From JAIVJG01 sp964236735 (lineage in GTDB: Bacteria; Acidobacteriota; Blastocatellia; Pyrinomonadales; Pyrinomonadaceae): a DNA stretch of 64,000 nucleotides. Location: the NCBI GenBank assembly GCA_964236735.1, contig CAXSFM010000014.1:37941-101940 (forward strand). Reading direction: 5' to 3'. Below the pieces are notes generated by a model that was not told the DNA's origin, made no database searches, and saw only the letters and a program-made list of their open reading frames with translations. The first letter of the stretch is position 1; every line of letters starts with the position of its first letter. A program made the position numbers and the translations under genes. Below, piece after piece: positions 6,645 through 16,334 of the stretch.

Positions 6645-8816
6645 ATGGCTTTGACTCTCGAAGAGAAACTGAAAAATCTGCCCGTCGCGCCCGGCGTCTA
6701 TCTGCACAAGGACGAAGGCGGGAAAATTATCTACGTCGGCAAGGCGAAGAATTTACGCAATCGCGTCCGCTCGTATTTTCAGTCCGGTCGCGGGCACGAC
6801 CGCAAGACGCGCGAACTCGTCCGGCGCATTGTTGATTTAGAGTTCATCGTCACCGACACGGAAGTCGAGGCGCTCGTCCTCGAATCGAATCTCATCAAGC
6901 AGCACAAGCCGCGCTACAACGTGCTGCTGAAGGACGACAAGCAATACCCGCACTTGAAACTGACGATCAACGAGCCGTTCCCGCGCGTGATGATTACGCG
7001 ACGCATCCAACGCGACGGCGCGCTCTACTTCGGCCCGTACCTTCCGGCCTCGCTCGCGCGCCGCACGATTGATCTCATCAACCGCACGTTTCAACTTCGC
7101 ACCTGCGACATCGAGATTGACGGACGACTTCCGCGCCCCTGTCTCGAATATCACATCAAACGCTGTCTTGGCCCGTGCGTCAAAGGATTGTGTACGCCGA
7201 CCGAGTACATGGAATCCGTGCGCGACGTGCGCCTGTTTCTCGAAGGCAAAAACAGGGAACTGGCCGACGAGTACGCGGGACGCATGGAGACGGCGGCGGA
7301 AGAGTTGCGGTATGAGTTGGCGGCGAAGTACAGAGATTTGCGTAAAGTTGTGCTCGCCGTCTCCGAGCAGCAGAAGATGGCGACCTCGCCGGAGCGCGAC
7401 GTGGACATCTTCGGTTACTACCGCGAAGGCGCGCGGCTCGCCTTGCAACTCTTCACGATGCGCGAGGGAAAAATCGTCGGACGCAGAGAATTTTTCTGGG
7501 AAGATTTACCCGAAGAAGACTTCGACCCGTCCGTGTTTTTGAGCGAGGTGCTGACGCAGTATTACTCGACCGACTACGTGCCGCGCGAGGTACACGTGCC
7601 AGTTGACTTTGAAGACCGCGAGTTGCTTGAGAAAGTTTTGACGGGACGCAAAGGCCGCCGCGTTCGCATCCTCGACCCGCAGCGCGGCGAGAAACGCGAC
7701 ATGATCGCGCTCGTCGAAAAAAACGCGCAGATCGCTTTCGAGCAACGCTTCCGCATCCTTAAGCCCGACATGGAGCGCGTGCTTGAAGAGTTGCAGGAGG
7801 TGCTGGAATTGCCGCGCTTTCCCGCACGCATCGAATCCTTTGATGTCTCGAACATCTCCGGCGCGGAGAATGTCGCCGGGATGGTGGTCTGCGAAAACGG
7901 CAAGATGAACCGCGCGGAGTATCGCAAGTTCAGAATCAAAACGGTCGAAGGCTCGAACGATCCGGCCTCGATGAGTGAGGCGGTGATGCGCCGTTACCGA
8001 CGGCAGTTAGAAGAGGGCAAGCCTCTTCCCGATCTCGTGATGATTGACGGCGGCAAAGGCCAACTCGGCGCGGCGGGCGCGGCGATGCGCGAACTCGGAC
8101 TCGAAGCTGTGCCGATGGTCGGCGTGGTGAAACCGCCGCGCCGCCACAACGACATCTCGCACCTGCTCATCAAAGGGCGCGAGCACGAACCCGTCTTTCT
8201 CGATTCGCATTCGGCGTCGCTCAGATTCCTGCAAATGATTCGCGACGAGACGCACCGCACGGCGGTCTCGTACCATCGCAAGCGCAGAGAGTTGCGCGAC
8301 TTCACTTCGGAGTTGACGGCGATTCCCGGCGTCGGCGAGAAACGCAAGAATCGCCTCCTGCGAAATCTCGGCTCGATCTCGCGCGTCTCGAACGCTTCGG
8401 TCGCGGAACTAACGTCCTTCGTCGGCAAGAAGACGGCGGAGGAAGTCTTTGAACACTTCACACGCCAGCGCGCGCTGTCAGAGGGGGGCGCGGGGGAAGT
8501 GGAAGAAGTGGGAGCGGCGCAAGAAATCGGCGAAGAAACTAAGAGCGCCACGCACACACACGACAACGCGCATCACCCGGACGACGCGACCGTGATGACG
8601 GACGAGACCATCGGCGACGAGCACATCGAGACGCGCCTCGTTGACCCGGAAGGCGACGCCGAAGACCTCCAACCGATTCGCGCCGTTGACCATGAAGGCA
8701 ATGTGCGCGAGCGTCGCCGCTCGACACGCAAACGCGGCGAGCGTTCGACGAACCCGCACGGCATTAAGCGCGAGAAGTTATCGGATGAAGACAAGGCAGA
8801 ACCGGGCGAGGCCTGA
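6645..8816 (+). CDS. uvrC: Excinuclease ABC subunit C
   Basis: UvrC is the dual-incision nuclease of nucleotide excision repair and acts with UvrA and UvrB. The 723-aa product shows the GIY-YIG nuclease at residues about 14-95 (GVYLHKDEGGKIIYVGKAKN) and the Cys cluster C-x7-C-x3-C around CLEYHIKRCLGPC. A UVR helical pair follows (about 205-235), then the RNase H-like nuclease domain (IESFDVSNISG, DLVMIDGGKGQLGAA) and the HhH region (ELTAIPGVGEKRKNRLLRNLGS). A tail of about 100 residues rich in Asp, Glu, Thr and Arg is added after the HhH domain, making it longer than the usual 600-640 aa. It is convergent with the DUF2231 gene. No clear Shine-Dalgarno sequence precedes the ATG. Confidence 0.97.
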   Translation: MALTLEEKLKNLPVAPGVYLHKDEGGKIIYVGKAKNLRNRVRSYFQSGRGHDRKTRELVRRIVDLEFIVTDTEVEALVLESNLIKQHKPRYNVLLKDDKQYPHLKLTINEPFPRVMITRRIQRDGALYFGPYLPASLARRTIDLINRTFQLRTCDIEIDGRLPRPCLEYHIKRCLGPCVKGLCTPTEYMESVRDVRLFLEGKNRELADEYAGRMETAAEELRYELAAKYRDLRKVVLAVSEQQKMATSPERDVDIFGYYREGARLALQLFTMREGKIVGRREFFWEDLPEEDFDPSVFLSEVLTQYYSTDYVPREVHVPVDFEDRELLEKVLTGRKGRRVRILDPQRGEKRDMIALVEKNAQIAFEQRFRILKPDMERVLEELQEVLELPRFPARIESFDVSNISGAENVAGMVVCENGKMNRAEYRKFRIKTVEGSNDPASMSEAVMRRYRRQLEEGKPLPDLVMIDGGKGQLGAAGAAMRELGLEAVPMVGVVKPPRRHNDISHLLIKGREHEPVFLDSHSASLRFLQMIRDETHRTAVSYHRKRRELRDFTSELTAIPGVGEKRKNRLLRNLGSISRVSNASVAELTSFVGKKTAEEVFEHFTRQRALSEGGAGEVEEVGAAQEIGEETKSATHTHDNAHHPDDATVMTDETIGDEHIETRLVDPEGDAEDLQPIRAVDHEGNVRERRRSTRKRGERSTNPHGIKREKLSDEDKAEPGEA

Positions 8817-8844
8817 TGCTCGTCGCCCGGTGCATAAATTCGCG

Positions 8845-9345
8845 CTATTTGCTTTGCGCGTTGTCGCTGGCCGGTCGCCCGGACAATGAATTCGGCGCGT
8901 CGAGGTGTGCGCCGTCGTGGACGCTGATGCCGAGTCGCTCGACCAACTCGCCGCCGAGCCAGCCGCCGATGAGCGCGACGCCCGCGCCCGCGAAAGAGCA
9001 GACGAGCGCGGGCGTGCCGGGATCGAACGTGTGCGGGCGACGCAGCAACCAACTCACGGCGAAAAGAATCAGCGCGAGGTCGTTGACGACGGCGTGCCAG
9101 AGTCCGACCGAGCGGGCGCGCGTGCCGTTTGGAATCGCCATCCAGTCTATGAAGCCGAAGAAGGCCGCCACGACGCCTCCGATAATCCCCGCCGCAATCA
9201 TCGCGTAGGCTCTATCCGACCAGACGCCGTTGCCGCGCACGATGGCGATGATGTCAAAGACGACCGCCGTCGCCAGCAGCCCTAGCGGGAAGACGATGAG
9301 AATCGGATGTAGCGCATGTCCGAACAATTTGGCTCTGCTTTCCAT
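8845..9345 (-). CDS. DUF2231 domain inner-membrane protein
   Basis: This 166-aa protein is predicted to have four transmembrane helices, at about residues 14-36, 45-68, 85-102 and 113-135. It opens with FGHALHPILIVFPLGLL, the hallmark start of DUF2231 proteins, whose conserved His and Pro sit at the membrane face. A second conserved block, GFIDWMAIPNGTRAR, follows helix 2. The family is an uncharacterised membrane domain, sometimes linked to redox or heme proteins. The start is firm: AAGGAG lies seven bases before the ATG at 9345. It is convergent with uvrC with 28 bp between stops. The last 25 residues are hydrophilic. Confidence 0.85.
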   Translation of the reverse strand: MESRAKLFGHALHPILIVFPLGLLATAVVFDIIAIVRGNGVWSDRAYAMIAAGIIGGVVAAFFGFIDWMAIPNGTRARSVGLWHAVVNDLALILFAVSWLLRRPHTFDPGTPALVCSFAGAGVALIGGWLGGELVERLGISVHDGAHLDAPNSLSGRPASDNAQSK

Positions 9346-9641
9346 GTTGACGCTCCTTATGTTCTGTCCGCCGTCCGTCGAAGACGCGCTCCCCTACGTT
9401 CCGGCAGCGGCGCTCTCAAGTTGAAGAAAAGACGCGGGGGATGTACAAATTTCTCAGACTTCATCAAGTGCAACGAGAGCAACGCTGCAAGCGATCTTCT
9501 CGCTCCACGAAAGCAGTTGATTAAATTAAGACGATTGGAAGCCACAGCATACTCACCACACAACTTGCTGTAAAGAGCTATTTAGATGTGCGTGTTTTCC
9601 GCATCAAGGGTGAAAGCGTAAAGGAAACGAGAGGTTATTAA

Positions 9642-10253
9642 ATGAGCAGGAAGCAAACAGCGACAACGCAGGACGTGCGCGTCGCAGTGGTCGTCGAGAC
9701 TGAAGAAGAAAATCCGGGCAAGCGCGAGCTTCAACGACAGATGGAAGAAGCGCGCGAGGCCATCACGGAGACCGTCTCGGAAATCAAGGGCGTGGTCACG
9801 CACCAGTACGAAGAGGTGCGCGAGAAAGTTGAAGCAGTCAAAGACGGCGTCAGTGAAGTGCTCGACTGGCGCGAGCAGTTCAACGAGAATCCTCTGGTGT
9901 GGGGCGCGGGCGCGGTCTCGGTCGGCATCCTCATCGGCATCGGCCTCTCACACGCTTTTGAAGAAACTCACACATCAGGAGGCCGGCGCAAAAAGACGGA
10001 CGTATCCGCGCTCGGCGGCCATCTCATCGGCGAAGTGTCCGGGCTGGCGAGCGCAGTGCTGCCGACGCTGACGGGCAAAGTCAAAGAGATGTTCGGCGTT
10101 GACCTTGCAGCTTATCTGCCGGGTGTGACGACTCATCAAGAAAAGAGTCCGCGCAAAAAGAGCAGCGCGCAGAAAAAGACGGCGACGAAGAAAAGCATCG
10201 TGAAGAAAAGCGTCCCGAAGAAACGTGCGACGAAAAAGAAGCTCGCGAAATAG
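9642..10253 (+). CDS. YtxH/DUF883-like membrane protein with lysine-rich tail
   Basis: This 203-aa protein has a Glu-rich amphipathic helix (about residues 22-80, ELQRQMEEAREAITETVSEI) and a single Gly-rich membrane segment (about 88-106, VWGAGAVSVGILIGIGLSHA). A soluble stretch follows, ending in a strongly basic tail of repeated Lys-Lys-Ser/Ala/Thr words (about 165-203) like those of histone H1-like proteins. The layout resembles DUF883/ElaB-type and YtxH-type membrane-anchored stress proteins. The basic tail could bind nucleic acid or polyphosphate near the membrane, which is inference only. It is monocistronic and followed by a terminator-like hairpin at 10334-10368. Confidence 0.65.
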   Translation: MSRKQTATTQDVRVAVVVETEEENPGKRELQRQMEEAREAITETVSEIKGVVTHQYEEVREKVEAVKDGVSEVLDWREQFNENPLVWGAGAVSVGILIGIGLSHAFEETHTSGGRRKKTDVSALGGHLIGEVSGLASAVLPTLTGKVKEMFGVDLAAYLPGVTTHQEKSPRKKSSAQKKTATKKSIVKKSVPKKRATKKKLAK

Positions 10254-10333
10254 TTTCGCTCGACGGAGAAGCGGCGTGCGTGGGCTGTCTCTCTCACGTT
10301 CTCTGGCCGGGAATTCGCGCCGGACAAAAAGAG

Positions 10334-10368
10334 GCGGAGCCCATCACCCCCAACTGGATGGCCTCCGC
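10334..10368. terminator. Terminator-like hairpin between convergent genes
   Basis: GCGGAGCCCATC at 10334-10345 pairs with GATGGCCTCCGC at 10357-10368 (11 of 12). It sits between the convergent YtxH-like and serine hydrolase genes. The T-tract is poor on both strands. Confidence 0.5.
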
Positions 10369-10409
10369 ACAGTTAGTTAGCGCGCCTCACACTTGACGCT
10401 CGCACACGG

Positions 10410-11744
10410 TCACTCAAAATTGCCGCGCACTGCATCGCCCCAGGCTTCTTTAAGCCCCTCGAAGACTGTCATCGCATTGCCTTTGCTGGTGATCGTCCCG
10501 ACTGCGATGTAGCCTCCGGGCAGTAGGAGGATCGCCGTGTTGCTGTAGCCAGCGGTGAGATTTGCATTGGCACCACTTCCTAATTTATATGGGATCCCGT
10601 TAACTCCGAAATGCTCTTTGACGAAAGGGCTCGGGTCGAGGCCGTCCCAGACGAGGCGCGCGTCTCGCGTCGCAGGGGTGCTGTCGTCGTAAATCAAATC
10701 CCGCGTCTTATCTGAGATGAGCGTGTTAGTAGCCTGATAAGTCGCCATAAAGGCCGCGAGCTGGCGCATACTCAGATAGTAACCTCCCTGCGCGTGGCAA
10801 CCGTAATTGTTATCCTTTTCCGACCAATAAGCCGGATTCTGGCCGCCCAGCGGGGTTTCGTAAAAACGCGCGAAGGTAACGGGAGGATTTCGCTTCGGGA
10901 AATCAACAGCCGGATCGCACGAGGGGCGGAAGGCTGGCTGGATTGCATCAAATATGTTTTTCTGCATCCAGTTTTCAAAGAAGTCGCCGTAGATCTCGCC
11001 GTAGTTTTCGTGATCGTTGTTGGCAAGCTTGGCGACTTGAATCTGATTATCGAATTTGTCTGCGGTCGGGGGGGCGACGAGCCTCGGTAAGAGGTAGGTT
11101 ATGATTGTCGCGTTGAAGTTAGCATACGCACGCACACCGACATTCGCCTGTTTGATACCGCTGCTAATGTAATTAAAGGGCGACGGTGGAGTCCCTTTCG
11201 GGAAGCTCAAGGTGCGGAAGCCGCTTTTGTGGCTCATCAACTGGCCGAAAGTAACTTTTGCTATCCGCGAGACATCAGGGTTGTTATTAGGTGGCGCGTT
11301 CACGTAGGCTTGCCATGCTTTCGGCAGGTAAGGAAGGATAGGTTCGTTAAGCTGCTTTTCAACTGTCAGCGCCGGATTTTGGGCCGCCCGCTTCTCGAAA
11401 ACGGAGAGTATGCTGATGAACGATATCGCCTTAAAGCCGCTTCCGATGTGGTTCGGCGTCGAGGTCGTCATCGCAGCATTCTTTAGTTTATCGTCGCCTC
11501 GAATAGCAGCGCCTCCTGCAACCTCGGCGACGAAGTTCCCGTCCTTGATGATCACGGCTGCATAGCCGTCTAGAATGTCTCCTCCGAGCTTGTTCTTGTT
11601 GATTGCGGCAATGAATTTCTCCTTGTCGAATTTCAAGGTCTTTGTGCCAAGTTGGCCCTCGCCGCCCAGTTGGGCATAAGCGACGTTAAAATTGAACAAC
11701 AAGACGAACACGATGAACAGATTGATTGTTGATCTGACTTTCAT
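10410..11744 (-). CDS. Secreted serine hydrolase, class C beta-lactamase/esterase-like
   Basis: This 444-aa exported protein has a clear signal peptide (residues 1-25, ending VAYAQ). The penicillin-binding-protein fold is suggested by SGFK at 102-105 as the SxxK catalytic motif, YAN at about 207-209 as the YxN motif, and the block GGYYLSMRQLAAFM, which corresponds to the conserved region before the third motif in EstB/AmpC-like hydrolases. A KLGSG stretch near the C terminus may serve as the third motif. Activity could be esterase, D-aminopeptidase or beta-lactamase; sequence alone does not decide. GAGAGG precedes the ATG at 11744. Base composition is slightly AT-richer than the surroundings. 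It diverges from the ECF sigma gene. Confidence 0.75.
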   Translation of the reverse strand: MKVRSTINLFIVFVLLFNFNVAYAQLGGEGQLGTKTLKFDKEKFIAAINKNKLGGDILDGYAAVIIKDGNFVAEVAGGAAIRGDDKLKNAAMTTSTPNHIGSGFKAISFISILSVFEKRAAQNPALTVEKQLNEPILPYLPKAWQAYVNAPPNNNPDVSRIAKVTFGQLMSHKSGFRTLSFPKGTPPSPFNYISSGIKQANVGVRAYANFNATIITYLLPRLVAPPTADKFDNQIQVAKLANNDHENYGEIYGDFFENWMQKNIFDAIQPAFRPSCDPAVDFPKRNPPVTFARFYETPLGGQNPAYWSEKDNNYGCHAQGGYYLSMRQLAAFMATYQATNTLISDKTRDLIYDDSTPATRDARLVWDGLDPSPFVKEHFGVNGIPYKLGSGANANLTAGYSNTAILLLPGGYIAVGTITSKGNAMTVFEGLKEAWGDAVRGNFE

Positions 11745-11898
11745 AAGTTTTTCCTCTCAAGCTAATTTTCGCTTTTCAAGCGACTTCACGCACTAAAGCG
11801 AAAAAGCGGTGGCGAAAGTTATCATCGTCCGCCGAAAATATTTCTTTTCTTTCCATTGTGATAAATTAAAGCCCGCTAAACGTCAGGTTGAAGAAGCA

Positions 11899-12480
11899 AT
11901 GGCTACACCGTCGGCGCACGAAGTGACAGAGTTACTGCAAGCCTGGAGCGCGGGCGACCGGGAAGCCCTCGAACGTCTCACGCCCATCGTTCATGCGGAG
12001 TTGCACCGCATCGCCAAACGCTACATCAGCCGGGAGCGGCCCGGCCACACTTTGCAGGCGACGGCGCTGGTCAACGAAGCGTATCTGCGGCTGATAGATT
12101 GGAAGAATGTGCGTTGGCAAAACCGCGCGCATTTTTTCGGCGTCTCCGCGCAACTCATGCGCCGGATTCTGGTTGACTTCGCCCGCCGTCGCCCGCACCT
12201 CAAGAACGTGGAAATCAGGCATGTCGCCATGGACGAAGCCTTCATCGTTCCCGCACAGCGCGACGCGGATTTGGTCGCGCTCGACGAAGCTCTGACGGTG
12301 CTGGCGGAGATTGACGAACGCAAGGCGCGAATCGTCGAGTTGCGTTTCTTCGGCGGCTTGAGTTTCGAGGAAGTCGCCGAGGTGTTGAAGCTGTCGAAGA
12401 TCACTATTGTGCGTGACTGGGACAAAGCGAAGGTCTGGCTGTTCCGTGAGCTAAGTCTTAAGGCAGGCGATGAAAGCTGA
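11899..12480 (+). CDS. ECF-family RNA polymerase sigma factor
   Basis: This is a 193-aa sigma-70 family factor of the ECF-like type common in Acidobacteriota and Planctomycetes. The region 2 signature is GHTLQATALVNEAYLRLID with MRRILVDFARRR. The region 4 helix-turn-helix is FFGGLSFEEVAEVLKLSKIT followed by VRDWDKAKVWL. It directs RNA polymerase to a regulon I cannot identify. The open frame begins 30 residues earlier at 11809, but MATPSAHEVTELL at 11899 fits the family start. It overlaps the next gene by 11 bp, so it is translationally coupled to the Ser/Thr kinase. No anti-sigma factor is present; the kinase may take that role. Confidence 0.9.
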   Translation: MATPSAHEVTELLQAWSAGDREALERLTPIVHAELHRIAKRYISRERPGHTLQATALVNEAYLRLIDWKNVRWQNRAHFFGVSAQLMRRILVDFARRRPHLKNVEIRHVAMDEAFIVPAQRDADLVALDEALTVLAEIDERKARIVELRFFGGLSFEEVAEVLKLSKITIVRDWDKAKVWLFRELSLKAGDES

Positions 12481-15385
12481 CCGTTGGCGACAAATTGAAC
12501 AACTCTACGATGCCGCCGTTGAATTGCCCGTCGCGGAGCGCGCAAAGTTTGTTGAGGAGGCCTGCGCCGGCGACGAGGATTTGCGGCGCGAGTTGTGGAG
12601 CCTCTTAGAAGCGCAGCAACAGGCCGGCGATTTTATGGAGTCGCCCGCGCTCGACGTTGCCGCCAGAGCCGTCGCCCGCGAACGATCTTCCTCAGTCAGA
12701 CAATCCTCTTTCATCGGTCGCGAACTCGGGGCCTACAAAATCGAAAAGCTTCTCGGCGAGGGTGGCATGGGTGAGGTTTATCTGGCGCATGACGCCAAGC
12801 TTAAACGCCACGTCGCCTTAAAAATTTTGCCGCCGCAGTTTATCTCCGACCCCGAGTATGTTAAGCGATTCGAGCGCGAAGCCCGCGCCATTTCCGCCCT
12901 CAATCATCCGAACCTGATTACCATCTACGACATTGGAAACTCGGATGGAGTGCAATTCATCGCGACGGAATTCGTCGCGGGCAAGACCGTGCGGGAGTTG
13001 CTTGGCGACGGTTTGCAGATGAAAGACGCCCTCTCGATTGCCACACAAGTCGCGGAAGCTTTGGGAGCGGCGCATCACGCGGGCGTCCTTCATCGAGACA
13101 TCAAACCTGAGAACATCATGGTGCGCCCCGACGGCTATGTGAAGATTTTGGATTTTGGCCTCGCGAAGCTCAATGAGCAGAGATCGGCAGACAGCCCGAA
13201 CCTTTCTTCCGAGACGCAACCCGGCCTGCTCATGGGGACGCTCGCCTACATGTCGCCCGAACAGGCGGCTGGTGACGTGGTGGACGAACGCTCCGACATT
13301 TGGAGCCTGGGCGTTGTGCTCTACGAGATGATGACCGGTTCTTCGCCAACCAAAGGCGCGAGCCGCTCGGAAACTCTCGGCACGATTCTTTCAAAAGAGC
13401 CTCTGGATATTACGGACTCAAACCCCGCGTTGCCCGTCGAACTCGATCACATACTTGAGAAAGCGCTCGAAAAAGACCGCGAACTTCGCTATCAGACGGC
13501 TTCGGATTTTCGCGCCGACTTGAAACGACTGAAACGTGAAATTGACTCCTCACCTTCGCTGCCGCACAACAGCGGCAAGGGGGCGAGCCGGAGACTGACA
13601 GCGGTCGCTTCATCCGCAAACTTTCGGCCCCCGCGCGCGTTCGTCTTGGGCGCGGCGGTCGTCGTGGCGTCGGCGTTGCTCGTCTGGTTGCTGGCGACGA
13701 CGTGGTTCAAAGCAAAAGCGCCAGCCGCCCCGGACTGGTCGCGCGCCAACAACGTGCAACTCACAATTAAGGAAGGCTCGGAACTGTTTTCCAGTCTCGC
13801 GCCGGACGGCAAATCTTTCGTCTATGTCAGCGACGAGGCTGGTAATGCGGACATTTACTGGCAGCGCGTCGGGGGCAAGAATCCCACCAACCTCACCAAA
13901 GACTCCGCGAAGGATGAGACGACCCCCGCCTTTTCACCCGATGGAAATCTCATCGCTTTTCATTCCGAGCGCGAGCCGGCGGGACTGTACGTGATGGAAG
14001 CGACGGGGGAGAATGTGCGCCGCATTTCCGATGTTGGCTATCATCCTTCATGGTCGCCTGACGGAAAAGAAATCGTCGCCGGCGCAGAGTGGATCGGCGT
14101 TCACACGAATAAAAGCGTGATCCCGAGCGCGTTGTGGATAATCAACGTCGCGACCGGCGAGAAACGCCTGCTGACCGAAGGCGACGCCGCGCAACCGAGT
14201 TGGTCGCCCGGCGGCAGGCGCATCGCTTTCTGGTACTGGTCAACGGAAGGGCACGGCGACATCGCGACCATGCCGGCGTCAGGCGGAGCGTCCGTCAGAA
14301 TTACCACAGAAGACGCGAATGATTGGAATCCCGTGTGGGCGCCCGACGGAAAGTTTATCTATTTTGCCAGCGACCGTGGCGGTAACATGAATTTATGGCG
14401 CGTCGCCGTTGATGAAAAAACCGGGGAAGCGCTGGGATCGCCCGAAGCGGTTCCGACGACGGCGAGATACGCCCTCAACATCAGCTTTTCGCGCGACGGA
14501 AAGTCACTCGTTTACGTGCGTTATGAGAGCGTCGCAAACCTCCAGTCCATCGCTTTCGACGCCGCGACAGAGAAAGTGGCCGGCGAACCCGTCTGGGTGA
14601 CGCGAGGCTACACGGGCGGCGCTATGCCTCAGCTTTCGCCCGACGGCGAGCGATACGTTGTGCGCTGGCCCCACAAGGCGCAGGAAGACATCGCCATTTT
14701 CAACAAAGACGGCTCGAACTGGCTCGCCCTGACCGATGACAAATTTCAAGATCGTCGCCCGCGCTGGTTTCCCGACGGACAGCGCATCGCTTTTAGCTCC
14801 GACCGCAGCGGCGTCAGTCAAATCTGGGCGATCAACGCCGACAGCACAGGTTTGCGGCAACTGACGTTTGCGGCTGAGAACGGCGCGGGTTGGCCCACAC
14901 TATCTCCAGACGGAAAGCGTCTGGCTTACCTGCAACTCAGAGGCAAAGGCGGAGCCGCTTTTGTGTTGAATCTGATGAAGGGGTGGCAGGAGCAAAGCCC
15001 GGAGCAGCTTCCGCCCGTCCCGAACTTCGGGGGCTATTTCAGCGCGAACGACTGGTCGCCCGACGGTGACAAACTCATCGGCACGTTCATCAACGAAGAG
15101 AGAAACGACGCCGGAATCGGCACGTACTCTCTCTCGTCACGCAGCTACGAAAAGATTACAGATTCCGGCGACTATCCGGGCTGGCTCAACGACAGCCACC
15201 GGTTCATCTTCCAACGCGCGAGCAAAATTTATTCGGGCGACATCAGAAGCAGTAAAACTCAACTGATCTTTTCGCCTCCCTCACACGTCATTCAACATCC
15301 TGCAATTTCATCGGACAATCGAATGATCTTCTTCCGATTTCTGCAAGTGGAGGCGGACGTTTGGTTACTGAACCTGAGCGAGTAG
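12470..15385 (+). CDS. Membrane Ser/Thr protein kinase with C-terminal PD40/TolB-like repeats
   Basis: This 971-aa Hanks-type kinase has a single membrane span. Residues 1-60 form the conserved N-terminal helix region seen before many acidobacterial kinases. The kinase domain spans about 89-355, with the Gly loop GEGGMGEVY (96-104), catalytic Lys in VALKIL (K118), HRDIKPENIM (208-217) and DFG (228-230), so it should be active. The transmembrane helix is at about 390-411. The remaining 550 residues are repeated WD40-like PD40 blades with SPDGK-type turns, forming an exported beta-propeller sensor. It overlaps the ECF sigma gene and probably regulates it by phosphorylation. A terminator-like hairpin follows at 15441. 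Confidence 0.95.
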   Translation: MKADRWRQIEQLYDAAVELPVAERAKFVEEACAGDEDLRRELWSLLEAQQQAGDFMESPALDVAARAVARERSSSVRQSSFIGRELGAYKIEKLLGEGGMGEVYLAHDAKLKRHVALKILPPQFISDPEYVKRFEREARAISALNHPNLITIYDIGNSDGVQFIATEFVAGKTVRELLGDGLQMKDALSIATQVAEALGAAHHAGVLHRDIKPENIMVRPDGYVKILDFGLAKLNEQRSADSPNLSSETQPGLLMGTLAYMSPEQAAGDVVDERSDIWSLGVVLYEMMTGSSPTKGASRSETLGTILSKEPLDITDSNPALPVELDHILEKALEKDRELRYQTASDFRADLKRLKREIDSSPSLPHNSGKGASRRLTAVASSANFRPPRAFVLGAAVVVASALLVWLLATTWFKAKAPAAPDWSRANNVQLTIKEGSELFSSLAPDGKSFVYVSDEAGNADIYWQRVGGKNPTNLTKDSAKDETTPAFSPDGNLIAFHSEREPAGLYVMEATGENVRRISDVGYHPSWSPDGKEIVAGAEWIGVHTNKSVIPSALWIINVATGEKRLLTEGDAAQPSWSPGGRRIAFWYWSTEGHGDIATMPASGGASVRITTEDANDWNPVWAPDGKFIYFASDRGGNMNLWRVAVDEKTGEALGSPEAVPTTARYALNISFSRDGKSLVYVRYESVANLQSIAFDAATEKVAGEPVWVTRGYTGGAMPQLSPDGERYVVRWPHKAQEDIAIFNKDGSNWLALTDDKFQDRRPRWFPDGQRIAFSSDRSGVSQIWAINADSTGLRQLTFAAENGAGWPTLSPDGKRLAYLQLRGKGGAAFVLNLMKGWQEQSPEQLPPVPNFGGYFSANDWSPDGDKLIGTFINEERNDAGIGTYSLSSRSYEKITDSGDYPGWLNDSHRFIFQRASKIYSGDIRSSKTQLIFSPPSHVIQHPAISSDNRMIFFRFLQVEADVWLLNLSE

Positions 15386-15440
15386 CTAACGGCTGACGGA
15401 GAGTAAACGATGACGTATGCGAAGCAAGACTTGAAAAAAA

Positions 15441-15470
15441 GGCGCGGAGTTACTTTCACAACTTCGCGCC
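15441..15470. terminator. Terminator-like hairpin between convergent genes
   Basis: GGCGCGGAGTT pairs with AACTTCGCGCC across an 8-base loop, with a run of A on its left side that reads as a T-tract for the minus-strand gene. It lies between the kinase stop and the stop of the 269-aa membrane-anchored protein. Confidence 0.6.
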
Positions 15471-15503
15471 CGCTCTTGTTTGCAGCGTGCTGTAGAGATT
15501 AGA

Positions 15504-16313
15504 TTACGAAGGCGACGTCGTCGTTGCCGCGCCCTTCGCGCCGCTGAAATCGTAGGTGACGTGCAGGCGCAAAGTTTTGTCTTTGACTTCGGAGCGCACG
15601 TCTCTGGCTCTGGCCTTGAGCGTGCCGCCGGTCGCCTGCACGGGAATCGAGAGGCCGAGTTGCGCCCCTCGCATCAAGACGAGCGGGTTGACGCGCTGGT
15701 TAATCGAGTTCTGCACAAACTGCGTGACGAAGTTGTTGACCATGCCCTGCGCCGCGCCGAAGTTCAAGCCCTGCACGCTCTCGATGTTGACGCCCTCGAC
15801 ATTAAGTTGCCCGTAGAGCGTCTGCTCGTTGGCATCGAAGCGGAGTTGGATGTTGGCCTGTCCCGTGCCGCTGAATTGCGCGCAGCCGAGAATCGGCGCG
15901 TTGTAAGTTCCACTGAACGCGAGCGGCGCGAGCACCTGCCCGTTATCGAGCCGCACGCCGGTCTGCACGCCGCCGCCCTGCGGAGCGATCACGACCTGAC
16001 TCTGACACGCGCCGCCGCTTTGAGTTTCGATGAAGCGCGCGCCTGACGGCCATCCGCCCGTCGCGTCTCTTTCAATCGAGCTGAGACGAAACGTCGGCTC
16101 GCCGAGTTGCGTGAAGACCGTGCCGAGCAGCGTGTTGAAAAACTTCTCGTCGAGCGAGAGGACGGCTGTGCCCGGAGGGTCGCCGCCCGCGTCCGGCGCT
16201 TGCACGGGCGTGCCCGGCGACATCTTCGCCATGCGCGGCGCGCCGACGAAAAAGAAGTAAGCGAGCGCGCCGCCGATGATGACGCCGAGCAAGAGCGTGA
16301 GCAGGTATTTCAT
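15504..16313 (-). CDS. Membrane-anchored hypothetical protein
   Basis: This 269-aa protein has a short N-terminal membrane helix (MKYLLTLLLGVIIGGALAYF) followed by a Pro/Gly-rich linker and a large probably periplasmic domain. The domain contains FFNTLLGTVFTQLGEPTFRL and later VQGLNFGAAQGMVNNFVTQF, suggesting amphipathic helices among beta strands. It may be a lipid- or ligand-binding fold of the SMP/BPI kind, but I do not recognise the family. The start is firm: GGGAGG lies nine bases before the ATG. It is 21 bp downstream of the lipoprotein gene at 16335-17279, so the two probably form an operon. Confidence 0.75.
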   Translation of the reverse strand: MKYLLTLLLGVIIGGALAYFFFVGAPRMAKMSPGTPVQAPDAGGDPPGTAVLSLDEKFFNTLLGTVFTQLGEPTFRLSSIERDATGGWPSGARFIETQSGGACQSQVVIAPQGGGVQTGVRLDNGQVLAPLAFSGTYNAPILGCAQFSGTGQANIQLRFDANEQTLYGQLNVEGVNIESVQGLNFGAAQGMVNNFVTQFVQNSINQRVNPLVLMRGAQLGLSIPVQATGGTLKARARDVRSEVKDKTLRLHVTYDFSGAKGAATTTSPS

Positions 16314-16334
16314 GCGCGTGTGCCTCCCGGTAAA

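Noticed and set aside
11809..11898. 30-residue N-terminal extension of the ECF sigma factor
   Set aside because: The extension is Phe/Lys-rich and unlike the family; MATPSAHEVTELL at 11899 is the usual start of these factors.
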